Assembly: GCF_022919215.1 (NCBI RefSeq)
Contig: NZ_CP095046.1
Location: 1,168,501 to 1,232,500 of the forward strand
Length of the DNA stretch: 64,000 bases
Direction of reading: 5' to 3'
Origin: Hymenobacter cellulosilyticus
GTDB lineage: Bacteria; Bacteroidota; Bacteroidia; Cytophagales; Hymenobacteraceae
Made by a program: the position numbers and the translations under genes. A model generated the notes under the pieces. It ran no database searches, was not told the DNA's origin, and saw nothing but the letters and a program-made list of their open reading frames with translations. Of this stretch, positions 36,520 to 45,199 are shown piece after piece (within the stretch, counting starts at the first letter, position 1; the number at the start of each line of letters is the position of its first letter).

Positions 36520-37344
36520 ATGAAAGCATCTGCTTTACTAATGAGCAGCGCCATGCTGCTTGGTCTGGCCGCCTGCGACACGGCCAAACAACAACAAGAG
36601 TCGGGTACACAAGCGACGTCTGAGCGCGTGACCAATATGGCTTCCATGGAGAAAAACGGCCTCCGTTTGACACCATTTACGGATTCGCCCAAAAACCCCG
36701 AAGCGCAGCTGCAACTCAAGTCGCCGGTAACCGGCTCGGCCGTACCCAGCGGCAGTGTGTCGTTTGATTACGACATCACCAACTTCCAGCTTACCAAGAT
36801 GACGGGTGGCATGCACTCGGAGGAAATGGCCAACTCGGAAAAAGGTCAGCATATTCATAATATCGTGGATAATGAGCCCTACACGGCCCACTACACCACG
36901 GAATTTACCAAACCCATTGCCGACGGGCAGCACGTGGTGCTCTCGTTCCTGTCGCGCTCCTACCACGAAAGCCTCAAGCACCGCGGCGCGTATGATCTGC
37001 GGGTAGTGACGGTGGGCAACGCCGCCACCGCCACGCCCCTGAACGCCGACCTGAAGGCTCCTCACCTGTTCTACAGCCGCCCCAAGGACACCTACTCCGG
37101 CAAAGACGCGGCCAAGGTGATGCTGGACTTCTATCTGGTAAACACGACCCTGTCTCCGGACGGCAACCGGGTGCGCGCTACCATCAACGGTACCGAGTTC
37201 ATGCTCGACCAGTGGGCTCCTTACATGATGGAAGGCTTGCCTGCCGGGCAGAACACCATCAAGCTGGAGCTGGTAGACGCCAGCGGCAACCTGATTCCTG
37301 GTCCGTTCAACTCGGTGACGCGCAACTTTACGCTGCAGCCCTAA
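36520..37344 (+). CDS. Uncharacterised lipoprotein
   Basis: A 274-residue protein with a signal peptide and lipobox 'LGLAAC'. Two beta-rich halves can be guessed: 'LKSPVTGSAVPSGSVSFDYDI' with 'EKGQHIHNIVDNEPYTAHY' (a G-Q-H-x-H-x-x-x-D pattern that recalls DUF4399-type domains), and later 'KVMLDFYLVNTTL' with 'ATINGTEFMLDQWAPYMMEGLPAG'. The second part resembles an Ig-like fold that ends 'VTRNFTLQP'. Histidine-rich surroundings might bind a metal, but this is speculative. Single gene, divergent from the oxygenase gene, ended by a hairpin terminator. Confidence 0.6.
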   Translation: MKASALLMSSAMLLGLAACDTAKQQQESGTQATSERVTNMASMEKNGLRLTPFTDSPKNPEAQLQLKSPVTGSAVPSGSVSFDYDITNFQLTKMTGGMHSEEMANSEKGQHIHNIVDNEPYTAHYTTEFTKPIADGQHVVLSFLSRSYHESLKHRGAYDLRVVTVGNAATATPLNADLKAPHLFYSRPKDTYSGKDAAKVMLDFYLVNTTLSPDGNRVRATINGTEFMLDQWAPYMMEGLPAGQNTIKLELVDASGNLIPGPFNSVTRNFTLQP

Positions 37345-37369
37345 CGCCCGAGCTACTCCGGTATAGTAC

Positions 37370-37402
37370 AAAGCCCGTCGGCCCTGCGCCGCCGGGCTTT
37401 TT
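37370..37402. terminator. Bidirectional terminator
   Basis: AAAGCCCG, a one-base bulge, CGGC, five-base loop, GCCG, bulge, CGGGCTTT followed by TT. It separates the convergent lipoprotein and barrel genes. Confidence 0.8.
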
Positions 37403-37425
37403 GCTGTTCTTTGGGCCTTGCTAGT

Positions 37426-39441
37426 TCAGCTTCGCCGGCCGCCTCGCAGACGCCAGCTCAGGGCCACTTCAAAGTAGGGGTAGAGGTTCTTGGTGTCGCG
37501 CTGCAGGTCTTCGGGAGTGTAGCTAGTGCCCACATAGGTGCCGGTTCCCTCGGTATAGCGGTAAAATGTGCGCAACTGCTGTAGCCACAGGCTGGCTACC
37601 AGCGTGAACCCCGTGTTGGTGCGGCGCTCATAAGCCACATCAGGACCTTGCTGCCGCGTAAGGCTGCGCAGGTAGATAAGCGTGGTGCTGCCGGCCCCGA
37701 TGAGGGCGGCCCGGCCGTGGGTGCGCTGCTCCAGAAACCGGTAGCCCAGGCGCAGGCTGCTGCTGCCCCGCTGCCCACCCCAGCTGTGGCGCAGGCCGGC
37801 GGCCAGGTCGTGGGTGATGGTCGTGTCCAGGGGGCTTTCCTTGAACTCGGGCCAGTTGAGCAGGCCAATGCGGTTTTCGCGCCGGGCGTAATCAAGGGAG
37901 GCCAGCAGGCGGGGCGTAAACTGGTAACCCAGGTGCTGCTGCTGCTCCAGCACCCGGCTGGCGCGGTTTTTCAGCTGTTCGCTCAGCCGGTCGCGCACCT
38001 GGTAGCTTACCCAGAGGTGGTAGGTCGACTTCAGGCTGAAGCGCCCCGGGGCCCAGGTAAACGACGGTTCCCAGTGCAGCAGCCGGTCGGTGTAGTTCTC
38101 GGCGCTGAGGGCCGCCCGGATAAAAACAAACTGCCGGTACTCAGCCCCGGCCGCCAGCGAGGTGCGAAACGCTCCGGCCCAGCGCCCCACCCACACCAGG
38201 CGCAGGGAGTGCTGGGCTTCGTCGCGGTCCTGGGTGTTGGCCGGGCTGGGCGTGTCCACGCGCAGCAGCTGGGCCGAGCCCAGCAGCGTAAGCGAGTGGC
38301 GCTGCACCGGCAGCCAGGTCAGCTCCGACTGCCACAGCGTGGTTTTCTCGGAAATATCCTTGATTTGCTCCCGCTCGGTAGCAACGCTAAACCGTCTTTC
38401 GGGTAGGTTGCGGTTGTTATCCAAGGAATAGTTACGGTTCCGCTCCCGGTAGTTGAAGAGCAGCATAAACTGCAGCTTTTTGCTCCTAACGCGTACTTCC
38501 TGACGGGTATCGAGCTCCTTCTGATTATAGCCGATATTCTGTACCGTATCCGACTCGGCACTGAGCTGGCGGTAGGCAAACGCCCGGCGGGGCAAGGCCA
38601 GCAGGTTGTCGGAGCGAAAAGCAACTTTGTCGCCCAGCTGGTACACCCAGCTGAGCTGGCTCGAAATGGTGTCGCTCTGAATGCGCTGCACGTTGCTAGG
38701 CACGTAGTCCTCGGCCCGATTGGAGCGGTAGCCCAGCCGCAGCGAACCGCTGGAAAATTCATCGAGCGTACGTTCGTAATAGCCCTCGGCCAAGGTGCGC
38801 TGCCAGATACGCGGGCCTAGGTGGGAGCGGGTTCCAAACAGCCGGACGGCCACCGGCTGCCGGGCCTGGCTGCTGGGGTAAATCAGGGTGGTGACCTCCA
38901 GGCCGTAGGACGGGCCCGCGTCGCGCCGGCCGTTGCGGGCATCGTAGGCCCCACCGCCAAAGAGCACGTAGTGGGCCGTCGAAAGCGTATCGAGAAGGGT
39001 GGTCAGCCGCAGGCGGTGCTCATAGCCCAGGCGAGCCAGCCAGGCTCCAGTGCGGGTGGCATTGGCCCGGCTTTGCTCATAATGCAACTGCTGCCCCACT
39101 TGCCAGCCCTGCGGTAGGGAAACGGTATGAAACAGATTGGCCCCGTAATCTTCCCGCACGAAGGGCGGCTGGCCCCGGTCGTCGTATATCCAGTCGCTGA
39201 ACAGGCGGTAGTCGAGCAGCTGCCGGGGCGTAAGGCGGGCGCGGCCCCGCAGGTCGGTTTGCTGGGAGTAGGTACTGATGCCCACACGCCGGGTCCGAAA
39301 CGAGAGTAGCAGCAGGGAGTCGGAGCCGGCAGCTGTATTGTCAGGCGCTATTGCCTGAGCCGCGGCGGGCTGCACCAGGAATCCGGTTAGCAGCAGCAGA
39401 AGCAAACAGGCAGCAGACAAGTAGGCTCGACGGCAGCGCAT
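37426..39441 (-). CDS. Large uncharacterised outer-membrane beta-barrel-like protein
   Basis: With the start at 39441 the product has a signal peptide (cleavage after AAA/Q near residue 30) and about 670 residues. From 150 onward it is a series of ~10-residue amphipathic strands with charged turns ('HYEQSRANATRTGAWLARLGYEHRL', 'FMLLFNYRERNRNYSLDNN', 'LGYRFLEQRTHGRAALIG') and it ends 'YPYFEVALSWRLRGG' (final aromatic-rich strand). No plug domain or TonB box is seen, so it is not a normal TonB-dependent receptor. I do not recognise a specific family. A longer start (39504) adds 21 residues and is less likely. It is divergent from the OmpA-like gene with 247 bases between. Confidence 0.6.
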   Translation of the reverse strand: MRCRRAYLSAACLLLLLLTGFLVQPAAAQAIAPDNTAAGSDSLLLLSFRTRRVGISTYSQQTDLRGRARLTPRQLLDYRLFSDWIYDDRGQPPFVREDYGANLFHTVSLPQGWQVGQQLHYEQSRANATRTGAWLARLGYEHRLRLTTLLDTLSTAHYVLFGGGAYDARNGRRDAGPSYGLEVTTLIYPSSQARQPVAVRLFGTRSHLGPRIWQRTLAEGYYERTLDEFSSGSLRLGYRSNRAEDYVPSNVQRIQSDTISSQLSWVYQLGDKVAFRSDNLLALPRRAFAYRQLSAESDTVQNIGYNQKELDTRQEVRVRSKKLQFMLLFNYRERNRNYSLDNNRNLPERRFSVATEREQIKDISEKTTLWQSELTWLPVQRHSLTLLGSAQLLRVDTPSPANTQDRDEAQHSLRLVWVGRWAGAFRTSLAAGAEYRQFVFIRAALSAENYTDRLLHWEPSFTWAPGRFSLKSTYHLWVSYQVRDRLSEQLKNRASRVLEQQQHLGYQFTPRLLASLDYARRENRIGLLNWPEFKESPLDTTITHDLAAGLRHSWGGQRGSSSLRLGYRFLEQRTHGRAALIGAGSTTLIYLRSLTRQQGPDVAYERRTNTGFTLVASLWLQQLRTFYRYTEGTGTYVGTSYTPEDLQRDTKNLYPYFEVALSWRLRGGRRS

Positions 39442-39542
39442 GGGAGAGGACGGCCAAAGGCAACCGCTATGGCGTAAGTTAGCTAATCGGTAAACGGGCT
39501 GCAACCGACGCCTAATTCTAGGTTTTAGACAAATAATCGAAC

Positions 39543-39570
39543 TTTATAAGTATTGGAGTGTGTATTTTTG
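39543..39570 (+). promoter_or_regulatory. Likely promoter of the OmpA-like gene
   Basis: TATTTTTG at 39563-39570 matches the Bacteroidota -7 box. A TTTA-containing -33 element lies 20 bases upstream at 39543. The predicted transcript has a 5' leader of about 110 bases. The rest of the 247-base gap shows nothing further. Confidence 0.5.
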
Positions 39571-39688
39571 GCTCACCTGACAGGTGCTACGAAACATCTG
39601 TGCTGTTCAGGACGTCTTGAGTGTTCGGACCAGTTAGAGAATCTGGCGCCCGACGCTCCCGCAGGCCTCCGTTTTGCCATCTAAGCTT

Positions 39689-41731
39689 ATGATTGTTCGA
39701 AAACTTGTTCTTTCCCTCGGGTTAATTGTTGGTGTGGGAAGCTGGGCGCAAGCCCAGCGGGCCATTTGGGCAGCGAAAGTAGTAGAGGTATCATCCCAGA
39801 AAGCGGAGGGGAAAGAGGCTTTCTCACCCGAGAAAGTGTTGGGCGAGCCGAATGCTCAGCCCCTGGGTCAAATCAACAACGACGCCTGGATTCCCAAGAA
39901 GGAGGGGTCCAACGAGTTTATCGAGGTTCGCTACACCAAATCCATCATCGCCAAGCAGGTGACGGTCGTGGAAAACTTCAATCCGGGCTCCATCACCAAA
40001 ATCGAGTTGGTCGATACCCGCGGCACCCGGCACCAGGTGTACGAAAACAAGAGCCCGGGTCCCTTGGCCGAGCCTTTTCGCTCTCTGAGCGTCACGTTTC
40101 CGGCGGCTACGTACCGCACCGTTGGCGTAGTCGTGTCCATGAATACCAAGGCGGTGGAAGGCGTCAACCAGATTGACGCCATCGGCATTGCCGACGTGGC
40201 CGAAACCATGGTAAAGAAGGAGTTTGTGGCCCAGGCCGAGGGCGTGCGGTTCGACTCGGCCATGGTCAACCTGGGCGCCAACGTCAACTCCAAGTATGTA
40301 GATACCCACCCAGTAATTGCGCCGGACGGTAAGACCCTGTTTTTTGCCCGTCAGGAAAGCCCCCAGAACGTGGGCGGCGCCAACGACGTGCAGGACGTGT
40401 GGTACAGCAGCTTGGCTAACGCCGCCAAGAAAACCTGGAACCAGGCCAAGAACATTGGCGGCCCTATCAACACACCTGGTCCTAACGGTCTGGCCTCGGT
40501 ATCGTCGGACGGGAATACGGCCCTGCTGATCAACGTGTATAACCCCGACGGCACGCTGGACCCCAAGGGCGCCAGCATCTCGCGCCGCACCAAAACGGGC
40601 TGGGGCATGCCGGTGAAAATCGAAATCGAGGATTTCTACAACGACGATGAGGAAAACGTCGACTACTTCCTGAGTACCTCGGGCAAGTTTCTGCTCATGG
40701 CCGTGCAGCGTAAGGACGGCAAAGGCGCGCAGGACCTGTATGTAAGCTTTAAAAAGGAAGACGGCCGCACCTGGACCCGCCCCAAGAACCTGGGCGCCTC
40801 CATCAATACCAAAAAGGCCGAGTTTGCGCCCTTTCTGGCTGCCGACGGCAAAACCCTGTACTTCGCCTCCGAAGGCCTGGGTGGGTACGGCAAGAGCGAC
40901 ATTTTCTCGTCTAAGCGCCTGGATGACAGCTGGACCAACTGGTCGAAGCCCCGTAACCTGGGCCCCAACATCAACTCTCCCGACTTCGACGGCTACTTCA
41001 CTTTGTCGGCCGCCGGTGAGGATGCTTATCTGGTGTCGTCGCGCAATGGCCTGGGCGGCTCCCGCGACATTTTTCGCATCAACCTGACCCCGCAGTTCAA
41101 GCCCGAAGTGGTGACGCTGGTGCGCGGGCGGGTGCTGGATGCGGCTACCAAAAAGCCCGTGGCCGCCACCATCAAGTACGAGAACCTGCTGACCGGCGAG
41201 GAAATCGGGGTGGCTGAAACCAGCCCCGTGGACGGATCCTATACCATCGTACTGCCTTCGGGTGCGCACTACGGCTACCGTGCCGAAGCCGAGAACTATC
41301 TGGCCGAAAGTGACAACCTGGACGTGACGGACCGGCAGAACTACTCGGAGGTCAACCATGACCTGTTCCTGGTGCCCTTCGCTGTGGGTTCGACTATCAA
41401 GCTCAACAACATCTTTTTTGCCCAGAGCAAATACTTCCTGCGCGAGAATTCCTATCCGGAACTGATGCGTCTGGTGCGTATTCTGAAGGATTACCCCACG
41501 GTAGAAATCAAGCTGGAAGGCCACACCGACAACCAGGGCGACCCAACGCTGAACCTGAAGCTCAGCCTGGACCGGGTAAACGAGGTAAAAAAGTATCTGG
41601 TGTCGAAAGGCATCAGCGGGCACCGTATTACCACTGAGGGCTTTGGCGACAAGAAACCCATTGCCAGCAACGAGCAGGAAGACACCCGTAAGCTCAACCG
41701 CCGGGTAGAGTTCCGGATTACCAAGAAGTAA
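39689..41731 (+). CDS. OmpA-family protein with PD40-like propeller and carboxypeptidase-regulatory-like domain
   Basis: About 680 residues. Order: signal peptide (cleavage after AQA/Q); a discoidin-like N-terminal domain ('FSPEKVLGEPNAQPLGQINNDAW', 'FIEVRYTKSIIAKQVTV'); a PD40/WD40-type propeller with repeats such as 'TLFFARQ', 'LYVSFKKEDGRTW' and 'LYFASEGLGGYGKSDIFSS'; a CarboxypepD_reg-like fold ('VRGRVLDAATKKPVAATIKYENL'); and a C-terminal OmpA domain (~565-680) with the peptidoglycan-binding signature 'LEGHTDNQGDPTLNLKLS...RVNEVKKYL' ending 'LNRRVEFRI'. The combination is frequent in Bacteroidota and sits in the outer membrane or periplasm; in some relatives it is linked to the gliding/T9SS machinery, but no such partner is adjacent. 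Confidence 0.85.
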   Translation: MIVRKLVLSLGLIVGVGSWAQAQRAIWAAKVVEVSSQKAEGKEAFSPEKVLGEPNAQPLGQINNDAWIPKKEGSNEFIEVRYTKSIIAKQVTVVENFNPGSITKIELVDTRGTRHQVYENKSPGPLAEPFRSLSVTFPAATYRTVGVVVSMNTKAVEGVNQIDAIGIADVAETMVKKEFVAQAEGVRFDSAMVNLGANVNSKYVDTHPVIAPDGKTLFFARQESPQNVGGANDVQDVWYSSLANAAKKTWNQAKNIGGPINTPGPNGLASVSSDGNTALLINVYNPDGTLDPKGASISRRTKTGWGMPVKIEIEDFYNDDEENVDYFLSTSGKFLLMAVQRKDGKGAQDLYVSFKKEDGRTWTRPKNLGASINTKKAEFAPFLAADGKTLYFASEGLGGYGKSDIFSSKRLDDSWTNWSKPRNLGPNINSPDFDGYFTLSAAGEDAYLVSSRNGLGGSRDIFRINLTPQFKPEVVTLVRGRVLDAATKKPVAATIKYENLLTGEEIGVAETSPVDGSYTIVLPSGAHYGYRAEAENYLAESDNLDVTDRQNYSEVNHDLFLVPFAVGSTIKLNNIFFAQSKYFLRENSYPELMRLVRILKDYPTVEIKLEGHTDNQGDPTLNLKLSLDRVNEVKKYLVSKGISGHRITTEGFGDKKPIASNEQEDTRKLNRRVEFRITKK

Positions 41732-41795
41732 AGCAGGTACTGATCAGCTAATTCTCGTGTCAGGGCGAGCAAAGCCCAGTCACCTTCCTAAAGTG

Positions 41796-41832
41796 AAAAG
41801 CCCTCAATCGTTAATACGGTTGAGGGCTTTTT
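41796..41832. terminator. Bidirectional terminator
   Basis: AAAAGCCCTCAA and TTGAGGGCTTTTT flank a 12-base loop. It lies between the convergent OmpA-like and floA genes. Confidence 0.9.
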
Positions 41833-41922
41833 GGTAAAGGGGATTTAAGCGCTAGCAGCGGACAGATGGCTTCTCTACCGCTTGCAAAGGCTAGGAATCA
41901 GCACGCTGTATAACGCACTGCA

Positions 41923-42924
41923 CTAGCTTAACCGGGACTCGTCGCGGCCGGGCTTGGTGCTGCTGTTCTGCCCGCCCGGGTTGGCAATAGAGTCGCGCAT
42001 GTCGGTGTCGGCCTGCACGTTGCGCATCTTGTAGTAGTCCATTACGCCCAGGTTGCCGGAGCGGAAGGCGTCGGCAATGGCTTTGGGAATCTCGGCTTCG
42101 GCGTCGACTACGCGGGCTTTGGCTTCCTGGGTTTTAGCCCGGTTTTCCTGCTCTACGGCCACGGCCATGGCCCGGCGCTCCTCGGCCTTGGCTTCGGCCA
42201 CTTTCAGGTCGGCCGTGGCCTGGTCAATCTGGAGCTTGGCGCCGATATTTTCTCCGATATCAATGTCGGCAATATCAATAGATAGGATTTCGAAGGCCGT
42301 ACCCGCATCAAGGCCTTTGCTGAGCACGAGCTTGGAAATCTTGTCGGGGTTTTCGAGTACTTCCTTGTGCGACACCGACGAGCCAATGCTGGTCACGATG
42401 CCTTCCCCAACGCGGGCCAGAATAGTTTCTTCCCCGGCCCCGCCCACCAGTTGGGTAATGTTGGCTCGCACCGTTACGCGGGCAATGACGATCAGCTGAA
42501 TCCCGTCCTGCGACACGGCCGCCACGTTGGGCGTGTTGATAACCTTGGGATTTACGGAGGTCGTTACGGCCTCAAACACGTTGCGGCCGGCCAGATCAAT
42601 GGCGGTGGCCTGCTTGAAGTCGAGCGGAATGTTGGCCTTGTCGGCCGAAATCAGGGCTTTAATAACGTTGGGCACGTTGCCGCCGGCCAGAAAGTGGGTT
42701 TCCAACTCGTTGCTGGTGATGTGCAGGCCCGCCTTGGTGGCCGTTATCAGGGAGTTGACGATGAGCGTGGGTGAGACTTTGCGCACCCGCATCAGCACCA
42801 GCTGGAACAGGCTCACCCGGACGCCGGAGAAAATGGCCGTAATCCAGAGGCTGATGGGGAAGAAGTAAAGGAAAACCAGCAGCGCAATGGCGGCTATAAT
42901 AAGGGGCGCGAAGGGCACATTCAT
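41923..42924 (-). CDS. floA: Flotillin-like protein FloA
   Basis: An SPFH-family membrane scaffold that forms functional membrane microdomains. It is 333 residues. Features in order: one N-terminal hydrophobic hairpin (residues 8-32), the SPFH domain with '[13 protein letters not shown]', '[25 protein letters not shown]', and '[19 protein letters not shown]', then a coiled coil rich in EA repeats ('[34 protein letters not shown]', residues ~240-275), and a C-terminal tail. The nfeD gene lies immediately upstream on the same strand, the usual bacterial pairing, and both are probably one operon. Confidence 0.93.
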   Translation of the reverse strand: MNVPFAPLIIAAIALLVFLYFFPISLWITAIFSGVRVSLFQLVLMRVRKVSPTLIVNSLITATKAGLHITSNELETHFLAGGNVPNVIKALISADKANIPLDFKQATAIDLAGRNVFEAVTTSVNPKVINTPNVAAVSQDGIQLIVIARVTVRANITQLVGGAGEETILARVGEGIVTSIGSSVSHKEVLENPDKISKLVLSKGLDAGTAFEILSIDIADIDIGENIGAKLQIDQATADLKVAEAKAEERRAMAVAVEQENRAKTQEAKARVVDAEAEIPKAIADAFRSGNLGVMDYYKMRNVQADTDMRDSIANPGGQNSSTKPGRDESRLS

Positions 42925-42982
42925 ACCTAGTGGGCTTAGACCAGGTTCGAGTTACGAGTTTTTTCCTGGTTTTTGTGGTTTC

Positions 42983-43447
42983 CTACGCCTGCTCCACCAC
43001 AATGCGGTTTTGCTCGATGCCCAGCACCCGCACCGGCGTGCCAGAAGCCAGAAACTCGCCGCGGGTCACTACTTCGCGCCGGTCATCATCGAACAGAGCC
43101 GTGCCAGCCGGCCGCAGCGCCGACAAGGTGCGGCCCACGGTGCCGGGCTCTACATCGGGGCGGCGAGCGTCGCGCACACTCGTGTTGTTGACGTCGGTCA
43201 GGGCGAAGCGGTGTAGGTTTTTGGGCCGCAGTCCTATGTAAACCACGATGCCAGCCAGCACGGCCGCCGTGACCAGCGTGATATGGCCGCCGGTGCTGCC
43301 CAGGTCGCGGTAGCCAAACCAGATACCAATGGCCAGCAGCGCAAAGCCCACCAGCCCGACCAGCGTGGTGCCGGGAATAAACAGGACTTCGGCCACCAGA
43401 AACAGCAGGCCAAACAACAAGAGCAGCGCAATGGAAATCCAATCCAT
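42983..43447 (-). CDS. NfeD-like membrane protein
   Basis: A 154-residue protein with three or four N-terminal hydrophobic helices ('ISIALLLLFGLLFLVAEVLF', 'LVGLVGFALLAIGIW', 'ITLVTAAVLAGIVVYIG') followed by a small OB-fold domain (~95-154: 'VEPGTVGRTLSALRPAGTALFDD...REVVTRGEFLASGTPVRVLGIEQNRIVVE'; key parts G-x-x-G-x-A-x-x-x-L and G-x-P-V-x-V). NfeD proteins associate with flotillins, and the 58-base spacing to floA on the same strand supports one transcript. Confidence 0.88.
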   Translation of the reverse strand: MDWISIALLLLFGLLFLVAEVLFIPGTTLVGLVGFALLAIGIWFGYRDLGSTGGHITLVTAAVLAGIVVYIGLRPKNLHRFALTDVNNTSVRDARRPDVEPGTVGRTLSALRPAGTALFDDDRREVVTRGEFLASGTPVRVLGIEQNRIVVEQA

Positions 43448-43588
43448 AAGAGGGGTGGTAGAGGTTACTCTAAATATACGCAGAAAGCAATTGTTGCTGA
43501 TACGGGTATGCCCGGCGGAGTTGCTATTTTGGCGTTGCTAACCCGCCATATCACCTGTATGCCCGCTGTGCTTGCCTCCGGAGTAACG

Positions 43589-44140
43589 ATGCTGACGACC
43601 CTGCTCAGGCAGGTGCCTTACCTGACGGCGGCCGAGGTGGAAGAGTTCGTAGCGCTGTGGAAACGGCCGGTAGTGCTTCAGCGGCACGACTTTCTGGTGC
43701 AGGCCGGGCAGGTAGAGCACAACCTGTACTTTGTGGTCAGCGGGGTGCTGCGCATCTATTATCCGAGCCAGGACGAGGAAATTTGCGTCGGGTTTGGCTA
43801 CGCCAACAACATGGTGTGCTCGTTTCCGTCGTTTGTGGCAAATCAGCCCTCCGAGTACTGCCTGCAGGCGCTAAAGAAGTGTGAGCTGCTGGCTATTTCC
43901 CGCGCCGATTTTAGTGCCTTCGTAGAGCAGAATGCCGGGTTTGCGCGGTTCTGGCGCACGGAGCTGGAACGGGTGCTGGTAGGGCGCATCGAGCGGGAAA
44001 TAGACTTGCTGCTGCCCGAGCCCGAGCGGCGCCTGGAGCGGCTGCTCAAGCGCAGTCCGCACATATTTCAGCTGGTGCCCAAGAAGTACATTGCCTCCTA
44101 CCTGCGCATGACGCCCGAAACGCTGAGCCGGCTGCGCTAA
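43589..44140 (+). CDS. Crp/Fnr-family transcriptional regulator
   Basis: About 183 residues from ATG 43589 (an in-frame ATG at 43559 would add ten). The N-terminal cyclic-nucleotide-binding fold is seen as 'RPVVLQRHDFLVQAGQVEHNLYFVVSGVLRIYY' and 'CVGFGYANNMVCSFPSFVANQPSEYCLQALKKCELLAI'. The C-terminal helix-turn-helix is 'YIASYLRMTPETLSRLR', the signature of this family, although the protein stops directly after it. No iron-sulfur cysteine cluster is present at the N-terminus, so it is not an O2-sensing FNR. A palindromic Fnr/Crp-like site follows its stop codon. A Dinb gene is 75 bases downstream, probably a target. Confidence 0.85.
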   Translation: MLTTLLRQVPYLTAAEVEEFVALWKRPVVLQRHDFLVQAGQVEHNLYFVVSGVLRIYYPSQDEEICVGFGYANNMVCSFPSFVANQPSEYCLQALKKCELLAISRADFSAFVEQNAGFARFWRTELERVLVGRIEREIDLLLPEPERRLERLLKRSPHIFQLVPKKYIASYLRMTPETLSRLR

Positions 44141-44142
44141 CT

Positions 44143-44158
44143 CTTGATCCTGGTCAAG
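44143..44158. promoter_or_regulatory. FNR/CRP-like palindromic binding site upstream of the DinB gene
   Basis: CTTGATCCTGGTCAAG contains TTGAT-N4-GTCAA, one base from the FNR consensus TTGAT-N4-ATCAA. It lies 2-17 bases after the regulator stop and ~58 bases before the DinB gene. Confidence 0.55.
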
Positions 44159-44215
44159 ATTTGACAGAGTGCCGGGGCCGACCTTTGGCCTATTCAAATT
44201 CAAACGCCTAACGTC

Positions 44216-44794
44216 ATGCTTTCTACCGCTTTTATTGCCCAGTTCGAAGCCCAGATTCAGGAGCTATCCGCCACGGTAGCCCAACAGCTCCAGCCGCTGC
44301 CCAGCCACCAGCTTAACTACAAGCCGACGCCTACGGGTTGGAGCGTGCTGGAGTGCCTGGAACACCTAAACCGCTACAGCCGCTTCTATAACGCGGAGCT
44401 AGCTCAAGCCTTATCCGGTCGAAGAGCGGAGCTGGCTGCGCACGAAGTTGGGTTCAGCTGGCTAGGGCGCAAGTCATACGACACGGTGAAGCCGGAAAAC
44501 CGCAAGCCGCAGAAAACCATCAAGCACATGAACCCCGCCGGTAGTCAGTTCACGCTGGCCGTGGTAGAAGAATTTCTGCGGCACCAGGCGCAGCTGCTGG
44601 AGTTGCTGGCCGCCGCCCGCACTGCCGACCTGAACCGAAAAGCCGTGCGCGTCGAGTTTTTCCGGCTGCTGAAGCTGCGCCTGGGTGAGGCAATGTTGTT
44701 TGTGGTAGCTCACGAGCAGCGCCACGTGCAACAGGCGTTGCGTGCGGCCCAGGCCGCTCAAAATCGAGAAAAGGAAGCTCTGCTGGTGGTGTAG
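44216..44794 (+). CDS. DinB-family protein
   Basis: DinB/YfiT-like four-helix bundles are often metal-dependent transferases that act on bacillithiol or other thiols. This one has 192 residues. The metal-ligand histidines are visible in 'VLECLEHLNRYSRFY' (first site, residue ~50) and 'VAHEQRHVQQALRA' (the H-x-x-x-H-x-x-Q pair near 165). 'GWSVLECLEHLN' is the family's first helix. The Crp/Fnr gene and the palindrome in front suggest coordinated control, possibly in a stress response. Confidence 0.85.
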   Translation: MLSTAFIAQFEAQIQELSATVAQQLQPLPSHQLNYKPTPTGWSVLECLEHLNRYSRFYNAELAQALSGRRAELAAHEVGFSWLGRKSYDTVKPENRKPQKTIKHMNPAGSQFTLAVVEEFLRHQAQLLELLAAARTADLNRKAVRVEFFRLLKLRLGEAMLFVVAHEQRHVQQALRAAQAAQNREKEALLVV

Positions 44795-44831
44795 GGCAAG
44801 CGTGAGGTGTACACAGCTACCGGTTTTGCGT

Positions 44832-45086
44832 ATGCCAACCCATGATGAAGCAACGCGAAGTAACCACCCCGACAATACCCAATGGACCTGTGTGCAAGCC
44901 TACGCCGCCGTAAGCAGTGAGGCCGCCGACAAAGCAGCCTCGCTCAGCGAAACTCAAGATGGCGGCGTGCCGGTAGTCTGTACGCCCAGCGGCGGAGCCC
45001 AAACCGTGCGCCTGGAGTTAGAAAAAGACTGGCTCGACAACCTCTCGGACGAGGAGTTAACCCAGGCTATTCAGGCGGCACAATAG
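44832..45086 (+). CDS. Small uncharacterised protein (84 residues)
   Basis: An acidic protein without signal peptide or membrane helix. It begins 'MPTHDEATRSNHPDNTQWTC' and ends 'LDNLSDEELTQAIQAAQ', a helix-forming tail. Nothing in it matches a family I recognise. It sits 37 bases after the DinB gene on the same strand, so it may share its transcript, and is closed by a strong hairpin. Confidence 0.5.
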   Translation: MPTHDEATRSNHPDNTQWTCVQAYAAVSSEAADKAASLSETQDGGVPVVCTPSGGAQTVRLELEKDWLDNLSDEELTQAIQAAQ

Positions 45087-45098
45087 CTAGGCTTATTA

Positions 45099-45143
45099 AA
45101 CCCAACGGCCCCGCTACCAGACTGGTAACGGGGCCGTTGGGTT
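45099..45143. terminator. Long hairpin between convergent genes
   Basis: A perfect 15-base stem AACCCAACGGCCCCG / CGGGGCCGTTGGGTT plus an inner TACCA/TGGTA pair. No T tract follows on the plus strand. Likely a shared terminator for the small gene and proS. Confidence 0.7.
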
Positions 45144-45199
45144 ACAGCAAAACGGGTCTATAATCCGGCTGACTGCTTAAAACTAGTGGATGCCAGCAC

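Noticed and set aside
39824..41623. 599-codon open frame antisense to the OmpA-like gene
   Set aside because: High GC keeps antisense frames open; its product is Gly/Val/His-rich with no domain, while the plus-strand gene has clear domains.
42934..42960. tRNA-like T-loop sequence GGTTCGAGTT
   Set aside because: No acceptor or anticodon stem can be formed around it.
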